The position numbers and the translations under genes were made by a program. 64,000 bases of DNA, from NCBI GenBank assembly GCA_021201235.1, contig JAJQFI010000020.1:204256-268255 (forward strand), read 5' to 3'. Every line of letters starts with the position of its first letter. Position 1 is the stretch's first letter. This document shows positions 23,998 to 33,228 of the stretch, in pieces. The stretch is from Oscillospiraceae bacterium. GTDB taxonomy: Bacteria > Bacillota > Clostridia > Oscillospirales > Ruminococcaceae. The notes beneath the pieces are model-generated. The model ran no database searches. It was not told the origin of the DNA and saw nothing but the letters and a program-made list of their open reading frames with translations.

Positions 23998-24765
23998 TCA
24001 ATAAATATGGCTGAAAATCAGTGCCAGAATTCCGGCGAAAATCAGGAACGGCAGGATGTACAACAGGAAAGCATACCCGAGAGTCTGCAGGCAGGACGTT
24101 TTCTGCTTGCGTTCTGCCTGACGCTGGCGCATCGCTTCACGCTCTTCGGCTATCTCTGCCGAGCGCTCCTCTTTTTCCTTCTCTTCAGCTTCGCGTCTCT
24201 CCTGCTCCTTGGCATCAACTTCATAGACTATTCTGTCAAAAAGTGTTCCAATCATATCATCCGGGGATACTTCCGGGGATACTCCCTTCGGCACGGAAAT
24301 GCCATACTTCCGGTTGGCTTCGTCGACAACTGCGTCGACATCGCTCTTGGAAAATCCAAAGCCTCTGTCAAGCAGGATATCAACAGATATCTCATCCGAA
24401 GTGAAGACAATTCCATTAAGTGCCTTTTCCGGATGGGCATGTCTCACAACACACTCGGCGAGGAAGTTCCAGACGCCCATTTCAACATTATCCCAGCTGT
24501 AGCTGTCGACAAGTTCCTGAAACATGACATCATAGACGTCCTTCATAGTCTCGCATCCCTCGGCAATCGCCATGCCTGTGGCTTCGTCATACTCGTCCAT
24601 GATGCCTTCACATATATCGCCGAAGTTGAAGTCATCGATTCCGGCTTCCGAAAGCGTGGTCTCAAGGCTGAGACCGTCGGCAGAAGTCCCCGTCGTCTCC
24701 TCGGTAAACCGCTTTATGTCGTCCCAGAGCTTACTGCACTCAAGAATCATTTCTTTTCTCTGCAT
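23998..24765 (-). CDS. Unknown tail-anchored protein with two acidic helical repeats
   Basis: About 255 residues, not assigned to a family. The first 190 residues contain two similar acidic units (LSLETTLSEAGIDDFNFGDI… and ISVDILLDRGFGFSKSDVDAV…), loosely like acyl-carrier-type or DUF1493 folds. Residues about 190-228 are a Glu/Arg-rich coiled coil, followed by one membrane helix (about 232-253) at the C-terminus. ATG 24765 has AAAGGG 10 bases upstream. It lies between the ComEC-like gene and ftsK on the same strand. Confidence 0.7.
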   Translation of the reverse strand: MQRKEMILECSKLWDDIKRFTEETTGTSADGLSLETTLSEAGIDDFNFGDICEGIMDEYDEATGMAIAEGCETMKDVYDVMFQELVDSYSWDNVEMGVWNFLAECVVRHAHPEKALNGIVFTSDEISVDILLDRGFGFSKSDVDAVVDEANRKYGISVPKGVSPEVSPDDMIGTLFDRIVYEVDAKEQERREAEEKEKEERSAEIAEEREAMRQRQAERKQKTSCLQTLGYAFLLYILPFLIFAGILALIFSHIY

Positions 24766-24814
24766 ATTCAATTTTCCCTTTCAAAATGTATTTGAAGCCA
24801 TCCGGCTTGAAAAC

Positions 24815-27439
24815 TTAGTCCCCTTCGGAGCTGTCAGGGGGAGCTCCTGCTCCAGCGCCAATCATCGCCCGTCTCTCGAGCCACTGCGCTTTGGTCATGA
24901 GTACCTGCCTCGGCTTTACTCCGTCGGCGGGACCGACGATGCCCATCGCTTCGAGCTCGTCCATGGTGCGGGCGGCGCGGGCATAGCCTAATTTCAGCCT
25001 TCTTTGCAGGAAGCTTGTCGAGGCTTGTCCCGCTTCAACGACGGCTTCAATGGCGCGCTCGGTCATGTCATCATTGCTGTTGGTTTTAGCTTCGGAATCG
25101 TCGGACGAAGGCTTGTCCTTCTTTGAAGAAAGATCCTCCGCCGCCTTATCAGCCGCTCTCTCAAACTCTTCATCATACGTTGCTTCTTTCTGAGCCTTCA
25201 GGTATTCAACAACGCGTTTAATCTCATCTGTTGCGACAAAGCTTCCCTGAATTCTTGTCGGCTTCGACTGCCCGACCGGCTTGTAAAGAAGGTCGCCGTT
25301 GCCGAGGAGGTCTTCGGCGCCGCCTTCATCGAGAATCACTCTCGAATCAATCTGGTTAGATACTTTCAGCGCAACACGGCTCGGAATATTCGCCTTGATA
25401 AGACCGGTGACGATGTCAACTCTCGGGCTCTGGGTTGCGACTATCAGGTGCATGCCTGCGGCTCTCGCTAACTGTGCCAGACGGCAAATCGAATTTTCAA
25501 CGTCCTTCGGAGCCGCCATCATGAGGTCGGCAAGCTCATCCACGACGATTACCATCTGCGGAAGCGGTTTCAGATTCTCGCTCTCTTCGGCGAGCTTGTT
25601 ATAGTCCTTCAGGTCCCTCACGCCGTTATCGGCGAAGACGCTGTAACGTCTGAGCATTTCGGTGACAGCCTGATTCAAGGCTCCTGCCGCTTTCTTGGCG
25701 TCGGTAACGACCGGAATCAGTAGATGCGGGATGCCGTTATAGACGGGGAACTCGACCTGCTTCGGGTCAACGAGAATCAGCTTGACCTCGTCCGGCGAAG
25801 CGTTATAGAGGATGCTCATTATAATCGAGTTTGTGAAGACGGATTTACCGGAACCGGTGGTACCGGCAATCAGGATATGCGGCATCTTCGAGATGTCGCC
25901 GATGATGATCTTGCCGTCGATGTCACGCCCGACGGGGAAGCAGAGCTTGCCCTTGGCGTTTCGGAATTCGTCGCTGTCGATGAGCTCTCTTATGTAAACA
26001 GTTTCACGCTGTTTGTTTGCGATTTCGATGCCGACTGCGGCTTTTCCCGGGATGGGCGCTTCGATTCTGACGCCGCTTGCCGCAAGGTTCAGGGCAATGT
26101 CGTCGGCAAGGCTCGTAATCTTCGAGACCTTGACGCCCGCCGCCGGCTGTAATTCGTATCTCGTAACCGAAGGTCCACGGCTGATGCCGACAATTCTGGT
26201 GGCAACGCCGAAGCTCCGAAGAGTCTCGACCAAGGTTTGCGAATTCTTCTCGGATTCTATTGCTGTATCCTCCGCGGAGGCTTTTCTTTCAACAGGGTTC
26301 AGTAGGTCAATCGGCGGGGCGTTGTAAGCCGAGACGGTTGTGTCCTCCATCTCGATAAGCGTCGTCTGACCGCCCTCGGTGACATAGAGCTTGTTCTCGG
26401 GCTCCGCCTCGGTGACGCCGATCTCAACAGTTTCCTCTTTCTTCGGTTCTTCCTTAACCGGCTCAGGCGTGACCTTGGTCGTGACCTCGGTCGTTGTTTC
26501 GGGAGTCTGCTCCTCGGCGGGCTTTTCCTCTCCCTTCGGGAATTCCTTCGGGAAGATTTCCTCGCTCGCCTTTATCGTGATATCGTCGTCGGAGATGAAG
26601 TCTGCCGGCATCTTCTCGCGCTTTTTATTCGATTTCTTCACGGGAAGCTTCTTAAGAGCCTCCTGCTCGTCGTCCTCAAGGAACTTGGCAACGTCGATTC
26701 TCGGCTCCTGTGCCTTCTTTTGCTTTTCTTTCTCCTTGGCTTCGGCTTCCTGCTTCTTGCGCTTTTCCTCGTTTGCGGCTTCGCGCTCGAGGCGCTTGAT
26801 TTCCTGCTCCTCTGCTGTTTCCGAAAGGGCGACCTTAGCCTTGCCGAAGAGACCGGCGATGAATTTTCCGATATCGACTATTGTGATGTTCGTAAGCAGC
26901 ATTACGAACAGGAGCACCAGAAGTATTATGATAATTAACGCTCCGACATTGCCGCAGAGCTTCGAGAGCCCTCCGCCTATGAAGATAGAAAGAGCGCCGC
27001 CGCCCTTGTGGTTCTCGGCGCCGTTTTTATAGAGAGCGCTGATTATGGTCCCGAAACTATCCCCCGAAAACGCGCTGTTTCCGGAGGTGAAGCCGTTGAT
27101 AATTTCGAACATCGGGCTGACAAGGAAGATGAGGACAACTCCCTGAACCGTCTTGATGACCGCCGCACTGCCCGACTTGTCGATTGTGAGCATGCAGGCA
27201 ACATATATGATTATGGGCGCAACAAGAGCCGCGGAGATTCCGAAGAGTCCCCACATGACATTGTGCATACCGTTCCAGAGGGATTCCCCCTTGACCCACG
27301 TCACGAAGAGAAGGAATATCCCCACCACGGAAAATACTATCGAGTAAACCCGATTTTTGCGAAGCCGCTGTGCCTCGGAAGCCTTAGCCGAAGTCGAAGT
27401 GCGCTTTCTTGTTGTCGTTTTCTTCTTAGTTTGCGCCAT
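24815..27439 (-). CDS. ftsK: FtsK/SpoIIIE-family DNA translocase
   Basis: An 874-residue septal DNA pump. A basic tail precedes four membrane helices (about 28-195), a long charged linker (about 200-390), then the motor with Walker A GTTGSGKS (about 530), Walker B VIVVDELADLM and the ATQSPRVD motif. A C-terminal winged-helix gamma domain (about 800-860, ASTSFLQRRLKLGYARAAR) reads polar DNA sequences. The tepA-ylzJ neighbourhood matches spoIIIE of Bacillus, so it may also act in sporulation. ATG 27439 has AAGGTGAT upstream. Confidence 0.95.
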   Translation of the reverse strand: MAQTKKKTTTRKRTSTSAKASEAQRLRKNRVYSIVFSVVGIFLLFVTWVKGESLWNGMHNVMWGLFGISAALVAPIIIYVACMLTIDKSGSAAVIKTVQGVVLIFLVSPMFEIINGFTSGNSAFSGDSFGTIISALYKNGAENHKGGGALSIFIGGGLSKLCGNVGALIIIILLVLLFVMLLTNITIVDIGKFIAGLFGKAKVALSETAEEQEIKRLEREAANEEKRKKQEAEAKEKEKQKKAQEPRIDVAKFLEDDEQEALKKLPVKKSNKKREKMPADFISDDDITIKASEEIFPKEFPKGEEKPAEEQTPETTTEVTTKVTPEPVKEEPKKEETVEIGVTEAEPENKLYVTEGGQTTLIEMEDTTVSAYNAPPIDLLNPVERKASAEDTAIESEKNSQTLVETLRSFGVATRIVGISRGPSVTRYELQPAAGVKVSKITSLADDIALNLAASGVRIEAPIPGKAAVGIEIANKQRETVYIRELIDSDEFRNAKGKLCFPVGRDIDGKIIIGDISKMPHILIAGTTGSGKSVFTNSIIMSILYNASPDEVKLILVDPKQVEFPVYNGIPHLLIPVVTDAKKAAGALNQAVTEMLRRYSVFADNGVRDLKDYNKLAEESENLKPLPQMVIVVDELADLMMAAPKDVENSICRLAQLARAAGMHLIVATQSPRVDIVTGLIKANIPSRVALKVSNQIDSRVILDEGGAEDLLGNGDLLYKPVGQSKPTRIQGSFVATDEIKRVVEYLKAQKEATYDEEFERAADKAAEDLSSKKDKPSSDDSEAKTNSNDDMTERAIEAVVEAGQASTSFLQRRLKLGYARAARTMDELEAMGIVGPADGVKPRQVLMTKAQWLERRAMIGAGAGAPPDSSEGD

Positions 27440-27463
27440 TATATCACCTTTATAAAATCACTT

Positions 27464-27520
27464 AAAGCCTCCCCTGAAAGGGGAGGGGGACCGCCGACGA
27501 AGGCGGTGGTGGAGGGGTTA
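27464..27520. repeat. Dispersed double-hairpin element, copy 3 (half element)
   Basis: Only the right arm is present: AAAGCCTCCCCTGAAAGGGG…ACCGCC-GAC-GAAGGCGGTGG…AGGGGTTA. It fills the gap between uppP and ftsK. The terminal TTA (27518-27520) is the uppP stop codon. It carries a mismatch-tolerant outer hairpin like the other copies. Confidence 0.85.
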
Positions 27521-28384
27521 TCCACCTATCACAAACGCATGCCCTACGATTGCTTCGAGTATTGCGATGAATATTGTTACAATTCCGAGAACTCCGGTGT
27601 AAATCCAGAAAATCTTGAACTTATCCGACTTGATTATGTACTGAATGAGCCTGATTGCGAGGAATCCGACCACTGCGGCAACTATGAAGCCGACAAGGCA
27701 GGGGAAGAACCCGACCGAGCTCTCCGAGCCTATCGCTCCGCCGATTTCGCTTATGCAACCGGCGATGATTGCCGGAATGCCGAGGATAAACGAATAGCTG
27801 ACGGCGGCATCTCTTGAAAGTCCGCAGAAGATGCCGGCTGAAATAGTGGAGCCGGAACGCGAAACGCCCGGGAGAAGTGCAACGCCCTGGAAGAAGCCGA
27901 TCTTCACGGAATCGCTGTATTTAAGATCGGTCATCTTCTTCGAGCCCTTCGACTGCATATCCGCCATGAAGAGGATTGCGGCGGTATAGAGGAAGCAGAT
28001 GCCTTCCATCAGAATCGAGCCGTCCTCCGAGAAGCTTTCGAAGAAGCCCTTGAAGATAGCGAACGGGATGAGCATTGCTGTCGAGATTATGAACATGAAC
28101 ACCAGGCGTCTCTCGGGAGAGGCGTTGTCGATTGAGAAATTGCGGGTGAAGATGTCCTTTATCATCCGTCCAAATTCCTTGATGAGCTCCCAGATCTGCT
28201 TGTAGTAAACAAAGCAGACGGCGACCAAGGTGCCGAGATGAAGGACAGCTGTCAGAAGAAGTCCGTCCTCGCCGCTCGTGCCTGTGAAATGCTGGAACAA
28301 AGAAAGATGTCCCGACGACGAGACCGGCAGAAACTCCGTCAGTCCCTGAATGATTCCTTGCCAGATTGCTGATAATATTGACAT
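27518..28384 (-). CDS. uppP: Undecaprenyl-diphosphate phosphatase
   Basis: A 288-residue polytopic membrane protein of the BacA/UppP family that dephosphorylates undecaprenyl pyrophosphate so the lipid carrier can be reused. The two catalytic repeats are visible: QGLTEFLPVSSSGHL (about 14-28) and LLPGVSRSGSTI (about 172-183). About seven or eight hydrophobic segments follow. The gene lies 4 bp after ylzJ. Its TAA comes from the repeat element. Confidence 0.95.
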   Translation of the reverse strand: MSILSAIWQGIIQGLTEFLPVSSSGHLSLFQHFTGTSGEDGLLLTAVLHLGTLVAVCFVYYKQIWELIKEFGRMIKDIFTRNFSIDNASPERRLVFMFIISTAMLIPFAIFKGFFESFSEDGSILMEGICFLYTAAILFMADMQSKGSKKMTDLKYSDSVKIGFFQGVALLPGVSRSGSTISAGIFCGLSRDAAVSYSFILGIPAIIAGCISEIGGAIGSESSVGFFPCLVGFIVAAVVGFLAIRLIQYIIKSDKFKIFWIYTGVLGIVTIFIAILEAIVGHAFVIGG

Positions 28385-28388
28385 ATGC

Positions 28389-28592
28389 TCAAGTCCTTTC
28401 TATTTGTAAATGCCTCCCGGGAGTGTATCTGTCATCAAGATACACCCTCGGGTCGGTCGAAAACAAGCTCTTTACTACTTTATTTTTGCCAGAGATGGTA
28501 TATTCTACTTTTCCTTTTCCGATGTCCATAAACCGTGTCGGCTTTTCGCCACGGGTGAAGATGTCATACTCGGAGATTATTGTGTAGAGCAT
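28389..28592 (-). CDS. YlzJ-like protein
   Basis: A 67-residue protein beginning [16 protein letters not shown], with the short pattern of the YlzJ family (start-to-stop beta-rich, ending near YLDDRYTPG). The ATG overlaps the tepA TGA as ATGA. tepA-ylzJ-spoIIIE order is conserved in Bacillus; function is unknown. Confidence 0.75.
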   Translation of the reverse strand: MLYTIISEYDIFTRGEKPTRFMDIGKGKVEYTISGKNKVVKSLFSTDPRVYLDDRYTPGRHLQIERT

Positions 28593-29278
28593 CACTCGCC
28601 ACCTTCTATCATCCGATACAAGCACTCGATTGCTTCGCTCAGACCTCCGACGGAATCTATTATCCCCTCAGAAACAGCGTCCTCGCCCGTCAATACGCTT
28701 CCGACGTCCATGACGAGCTCGCCGGTCTTGAGCATAAGCCCCTTGAAGCGCTCGGCGGAAATATTCGAGTTGTCGGCGACGAACCGCACGATTCTTTCCT
28801 GCATTTTTTCAAAATACGACAGCGTCTGCGGCACTCCCAAAACAAGCCCCGTAAGCCGCACCGGGTGAATTGTCATCGTGGCGGACTTGACTATGAAGGA
28901 ATGCTTTGCGCTGACCGCCAGAGGCACGCCGATTGAATGCCCTCCGCCGACCACTATCGAGACGGTCGGGGTCTTCATCGAAGAGATGAGCTCAGTAAGT
29001 GCGAGCCCCGCCTCGACGTCCCCGCCGACGGTGTTTATTATTATGATGAGCCCTTCGATGGTCGTGTCCTGCTCGATTGCAACAAGTGCGGGCATGACGT
29101 GCTCGTATTTTGTGGTTTTGTTCTGCGGCGGAAGGATATAGTGTCCTTCAATCTGCCCGATAACACTCAGGCAATGGATGAGGTGTCGCGAATTCTGGAT
29201 TGCAATATCTCTGTACTGCTCCGAAAGCTCCGCCTGCTCCTCGGTGACCTCCGTATTGCTTCCCATTTCATCACTCAT
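28592..29278 (-). CDS. tepA: ClpP-family serine protease, TepA-like
   Basis: A 228-residue ClpP-fold protease. The Ser-His pair is in [11 protein letters not shown] and [11 protein letters not shown], the TepA versions of the ClpP motifs. In Bacillus TepA helps degrade small acid-soluble spore proteins and has been linked to protein export. ATG 29278 was chosen for its GGGAG ribosome site; an in-frame start at 29326 has none. It heads the coupled set tepA-ylzJ-uppP-ftsK. Confidence 0.88.
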   Translation of the reverse strand: MSDEMGSNTEVTEEQAELSEQYRDIAIQNSRHLIHCLSVIGQIEGHYILPPQNKTTKYEHVMPALVAIEQDTTIEGLIIIINTVGGDVEAGLALTELISSMKTPTVSIVVGGGHSIGVPLAVSAKHSFIVKSATMTIHPVRLTGLVLGVPQTLSYFEKMQERIVRFVADNSNISAERFKGLMLKTGELVMDVGSVLTGEDAVSEGIIDSVGGLSEAIECLYRMIEGGE

Positions 29279-29408
29279 GTAATCAACTCCCGATTGGTTT
29301 TTGATTAGCATGTGCGGGGCGAGCAAAATTATGCAGGAAGACTACGCCTGATTATTCATCTTCAATTATACTCTATAAAAGCGAAATCGTCAAGGAATTA
29401 TCGGGATT

Positions 29409-30437
29409 TTGCCCGAACAAATTTTATCTGCGGCAAGCCACCTTCCCGACGCCGAGGACACCGCCGCTTCGGGGACAACCGTCAAGTGGTATGCTTGGTA
29501 TGACGACTTCCACAACTACTCGGAGGACGAGGTTGTCAACACCGGTTACTACACCTTCACCGAAAAATACGGCTATGACGACCCCGCCGAGCTCTATTGG
29601 AACGGTGAGTGGACCTGGGACGTATTCCTTGAGATATGCATCGACTTCTCCGATGCCGACGAGGACAGATATGCCTTGGACGGCTGGGCTTATGACAACG
29701 CGCTCATGGAATCGAGCGGCACCGACATCGTTACATATGACACCGACCTCGAGGAATTCGTCACGAACCTTGACGACCCGAGGCTCGAGCGTGCGGCAAA
29801 CCTTATATACGAGCTCAAGAAGAACGACTGCATCTATCCCGTCTGGAACAACGGCTGGCAACTCCGTGGCGGTCAGGAAATCGAGGGCGTCGGAATCAAG
29901 GAAGGCTTGACTCTCTTCTGGCTTCGTGGCACATGGGCATTCACCGGAACGGTTGAAGAGATGAGCCAGATCTGGGGCGACATTTCCGAGGGCGAACTCA
30001 TGTTCTGCCCGCTTCCGAGGGATTCCGAGGGCGACGGCAACCACTACGTCACCGTCAAGACCTCGGGCTATGTCATCGTTGAAGGTGCCGAGAACCCCGA
30101 GGGCGTTGCGCTCCTCGCTTCCTGCGACAGATTCAAAATCTTAGACCCGACAGTCGTTTCCGTTGACCGCAAACAGCTTGAAGAAATCTATCTCTGGACG
30201 GACGAAATGCTCGAGATGTACGACCACGTCCACGACCTCGCCAACGGCGACTATACCGTCGTAGTTTACGACGCAGGTCTCGGCGATAAAGTAGACGACG
30301 CCGTCAACAGCTGCAAAGAACTCGGACGCCTCGCCACCGCCTCCACCTGGGCACAGGTCAAGGAGTCGTATTCCGAGAAGCTTGATTACTATGTTCAGCT
30401 TCTGAATGAAGAGGTTGAGGAGTATAATAACGGATAA
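29409..30437 (+). pseudogene. Broken third solute-binding protein gene
   Basis: A 342-codon open frame clearly homologous to the two lipoproteins at 6.9-10.1 kb but missing two parts. The signal peptide and first residues are gone: homology begins at about 29412 (EQILSAASHLPD), and the only available start is an unsupported TTG. About 100 residues are also missing between EKYG and YDDPAEL, an in-frame deletion joined at a short GGCT identity. The rest remains similar to the end. No promoter is seen and secretion is impossible. The TAA is the first triplet of repeat copy 4. Confidence 0.85.
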
Positions 30438-30575
30438 ACCCCTCAGTCGCCCTTCGGGCGCCAGCTCCCCTTTCAGGGGAGCCTTTTTTGCTCCTATGAA
30501 ACTTTTGAGAGAACAAAAAAAGCCTCCCCTGAAAGGGGAGGGGGACCGCCGACGAAGTCGGTGGTGGAGGGGTTT
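30435..30575. repeat. Dispersed double-hairpin element, copy 4
   Basis: 141 bp, nearly identical to copy 1 in both arms but with a different AT-rich centre and a different outer hairpin on the right (CCGAC-GAA-GTCGG). The left TAA is the stop of the broken solute-binding gene; the right end GGGGTTT lies 5 bp from the stop of the desulfoferrodoxin-like gene, so it sits between convergent genes. Confidence 0.9.
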
Positions 30576-30580
30576 CCGAA

Positions 30581-30955
30581 TTATCCCTGCCACAGCCCAT
30601 GCAGATTGCAATAAGCATAGACCGCAACGACTTCGTCGCCCGGGAGAAGTGCAAAGCTTGCCTTCGGGGGATCTGAAGGGGTGAGAACCTTTCTCTGGTT
30701 GCCGTTCTTGGTCTCGAGGAGAATCCACTCTATGTAGTGAGCCTCGGTCATCGGGTGCTCGACGGAGCCGACGGTGACGTTGACGACGCCGTTCTCAACG
30801 GTATATACCGGTATATGCTTCTCGTGAGCGGCTTCGGTGGTTCCGGGGACGAGCTCCTTCATCGGTTCGCCGCAACACATAACCGGCACACCCTTGTCCT
30901 TGATTTTCGCAACAATTTGCCCGCAATGAGCGCAGATATAGAACTTAAGCTTCAT
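30581..30955 (-). CDS. Desulfoferrodoxin-type superoxide reductase
   Basis: A 124-residue protein. The N-terminal desulforedoxin-like site has Cys8, Cys11, Cys27 and Cys28 (CAHC…CC). The C-terminal domain keeps candidate ligands of the catalytic iron: His47, His67, His73, Cys116 and His119 (KHIP, EHPMTEAH, YCNLHG). The family reduces superoxide to peroxide without making oxygen, useful to anaerobes. ATG 30955 has GGAGG 8 bases upstream. It has its own promoter. Confidence 0.9.
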   Translation of the reverse strand: MKLKFYICAHCGQIVAKIKDKGVPVMCCGEPMKELVPGTTEAAHEKHIPVYTVENGVVNVTVGSVEHPMTEAHYIEWILLETKNGNQRKVLTPSDPPKASFALLPGDEVVAVYAYCNLHGLWQG

Positions 30956-30987
30956 AGTGTTTACCTCCAAGTATTATTCTTGTGTTT

Positions 30988-31016
30988 ATGATAGCATATT
31001 TGTCCGCACTTTTCAA
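30988..31016 (-). promoter_or_regulatory. Promoter of the desulfoferrodoxin gene
   Basis: Minus strand TTGAAA, 17 bp, TATCAT, starting just after the rmuC stop. Confidence 0.65.
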
Positions 31017-31019
31017 GCC

Positions 31020-32291
31020 TCAATCATCGGAAACCGTGAGCACTCCGACCTGCCCGAGGACTCTTTCCGCCTCGTCCGAGTCGAGCTCGCCGACCGAGCC
31101 CATTTTCTTCTGTATAATGTCGGAGCGGTGCTTGAGCTCGTCCACGCCACTGCGCGCCGAATCGAGTTGCTTCATGACCTTGTCAATCTGCGTGCCGAAT
31201 TTCTGATACTGCGCCTTGACCGCCATGAGGAGCTTGAGGACTTCTGCACTCTTTTCGTTGAGTGCGACGTTTGCAAAGCCCACACGAAGGCTGTTCAGGA
31301 GAGCCGTAATCGTCGTGGGACCGGCAATCATAATCTTCTCGTTCTGCTGACACCATTCGGAGAGCCCGTCGATCCGGAGTACTTCGGCATAGAGCCCCTC
31401 GGTCGGGAGGAACATGATTGCGAAGTCGGTGGTGTACGGCGGGTCGATGTATTTCGAGGAAATGCTCTTTGCCTCGGCTTTGATGCGCTGTTCGAGCTCT
31501 TTTACTCCTGCCGAGACTCCGGCAGGGTCGCTGGCTTCGGAAGCGTCAAGAATCTTATTATAGATGTCCGAGGGCATCTTCGAGTCTATCGGCAGATAGG
31601 TGAAGGTCTTCTTGTCGCCGGTGCTCGAGGGGAGCTTGACGGCGAATTCGACCCTGTCGGAAGAACCGCGCTTTGTCGCGACGTTCTTCTCATACTGCGA
31701 CGAAGACATGGTGTCCTCAAGGATTGCGGCAAGCTGTTGTTCGCCCCAGATTCCTCTTGTCTTGACATTCGAAAGCGTGCGGTTCAAATCCTGAACCCCT
31801 CCCGAAAGCTGATTGAGCTCGCCGAGGGTCTTATAGAGCTCGCTTAACTGTTCGCCAATCTGCTTGAAGTTTGAGTCGAGGCGCTCGTTCAAGGTCTTCT
31901 GCATCTTCTCGTCGACGACGCCCTTGATTTCGCCGAGCTTTTCGTTCATGATGTTACGAACGCTGTTGAAACCGCTGTCCATCGCTTCGCTTTGCGACCT
32001 GCGTGAGGCTTCAATCGACTTCGAAAGCTCTTCCCTATTATCGGAAAGCGACTTCGAGAGCTCCTGCCGGAGTATCTGGTCGGAGGTGAGCTGAGAGGAA
32101 CGGATTCCCTCAATCTGCGCTTTTATCTCGCCGATGGGCTTCGAGCTCTCCCTGATTTCCGAAAGAATTCTCTCGTTCTCCTGAGAATTATCTTTCTGGG
32201 CGTTCTTCTTGCCGAAGTATATTACCGCCGCGAGAACCGCTCCCAAAAGAACTATTGCGATGGCAAGCAAAACTATCGTCAGTGTTTGCAT
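31020..32291 (-). CDS. rmuC: RmuC-family DNA recombination protein
   Basis: A 423-residue protein. One N-terminal membrane helix (about 3-24) is followed by a long coiled coil (about 30-150) and the RmuC nuclease-like domain (GIWGEQQLAAILED, LPIDSKMPSDIYN, FLPTEGLYAEVL). E. coli RmuC limits inversions at short inverted repeats, of interest here given the many palindromes. ATG 32291 has GGAAG upstream. Confidence 0.9.
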   Translation of the reverse strand: MQTLTIVLLAIAIVLLGAVLAAVIYFGKKNAQKDNSQENERILSEIRESSKPIGEIKAQIEGIRSSQLTSDQILRQELSKSLSDNREELSKSIEASRRSQSEAMDSGFNSVRNIMNEKLGEIKGVVDEKMQKTLNERLDSNFKQIGEQLSELYKTLGELNQLSGGVQDLNRTLSNVKTRGIWGEQQLAAILEDTMSSSQYEKNVATKRGSSDRVEFAVKLPSSTGDKKTFTYLPIDSKMPSDIYNKILDASEASDPAGVSAGVKELEQRIKAEAKSISSKYIDPPYTTDFAIMFLPTEGLYAEVLRIDGLSEWCQQNEKIMIAGPTTITALLNSLRVGFANVALNEKSAEVLKLLMAVKAQYQKFGTQIDKVMKQLDSARSGVDELKHRSDIIQKKMGSVGELDSDEAERVLGQVGVLTVSDD

Positions 32292-32315
32292 GGTTAAACT
32301 TCCTTTCAAAATCCT

Positions 32316-32504
32316 CTAAACAGCTTGCTTAAATGTCTTGCATTGCTCGCTGTTTTTTGATATAATGTTTGTATCGGCTTCAATCTGAGCCCTCAAGAGC
32401 TGTTCTTCTTTTGCATCATTGTAATTTTGAATGATAAGAAGTCCCTCTCTGAGTTTGTAGATTCCGATAAGTCCGAGTGCGAGTGCCGCTAAATATGAAA
32501 GCAT
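32316..32504 (-). CDS. Possible small membrane protein
   Basis: A 62-residue frame with one hydrophobic N-terminal segment (MLSYLAALALGLIGIYKL) and a charged tail. A purine-rich AAAGGCGG precedes the ATG. It is 24 bp upstream of rmuC and in the same frame, separated by a TAG. No family recognised. Confidence 0.4.
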   Translation of the reverse strand: MLSYLAALALGLIGIYKLREGLLIIQNYNDAKEEQLLRAQIEADTNIISKNSEQCKTFKQAV

Positions 32505-32645
32505 AATGATGCCGCCTTTCTTTAAGTTTCTGACACCATTATACTATACAGGTTGTCCGTTTATTCGGACTATGAGCGGCTTTTATTCGATTTTTGGTAC
32601 CATTTTTCGTACTTCAACGCTATTTTTTGCGGGAGATGAGCATAT

Positions 32646-33188
32646 TTGTCCGAAATTAAGCTTATTGCGGGGGTCAGCGTCGACGCCGATTCCGTCAGAA
32701 AAGAATATAAAATCGAGGACGGCAGGCTCACTCTGACGCTTTCCGCCGAAGACTACAAGAGCTTTTGGAGTCGGGCGGTCGCAAGATTCACCGAGCCGAT
32801 GTTCTTCTTTATCGAAGTCCCCGACGGAGATTCAGATGAATATCTCACATACTATCTCAACTGCACAGTTCCCGTTGCAAAGGCTATTCTCAAGAGATAC
32901 GGAGGCATTCTCTTCTCAGATGGCGTGATAAAGTTCGGCTTCGGAAGCGAAGAGGGCGACGAGATATACATGCAGGAATTCCAGCGCCTCGACATCTACT
33001 CTAACAGTTTATCAAAATTCGAGCCGATTGTAAAGTCCCTCGGCTACAAAAATAATCCCGAAGCGACTACCATATGGGACGTCCTCAGCGACGACAACCC
33101 CGGAATGAGGGAATGTGTGGAATGTGATGATGAAGGGTTTGAGGATATTATAGAGAATCTTACGGAAGTGGGTCTCTACCAGAAGTAA
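32646..33188 (+). CDS. Conserved-looking protein of unknown function
   Basis: 180 residues, not recognised. The start is probably TTG 32646, with GGAGATG 8 bases upstream. It is acidic, soluble and has no motif I can name; the central part (TYYLNCTVPVAKAILKRYGG) looks like a helical segment and the C-terminus is very acidic. It ends 40 bp before xylB and could be co-transcribed. Confidence 0.65.
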   Translation: MSEIKLIAGVSVDADSVRKEYKIEDGRLTLTLSAEDYKSFWSRAVARFTEPMFFFIEVPDGDSDEYLTYYLNCTVPVAKAILKRYGGILFSDGVIKFGFGSEEGDEIYMQEFQRLDIYSNSLSKFEPIVKSLGYKNNPEATTIWDVLSDDNPGMRECVECDDEGFEDIIENLTEVGLYQK

Positions 33189-33228
33189 ATTACCGACATT
33201 AGTCGGAAACATATTGGAGGAATCATTT

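Noticed and set aside
27008..27817. Open frame spanning ftsK start, repeat copy 3 and uppP end on the plus strand
   Set aside because: It crosses two well-supported minus-strand genes and a palindromic repeat; no independent support.
32316..32504. Small membrane frame as an N-terminal extension of RmuC (same phase, TAG between)
   Set aside because: RmuC has its own ribosome site and a standard N-terminal membrane helix at 32291, so the shared phase is probably chance.
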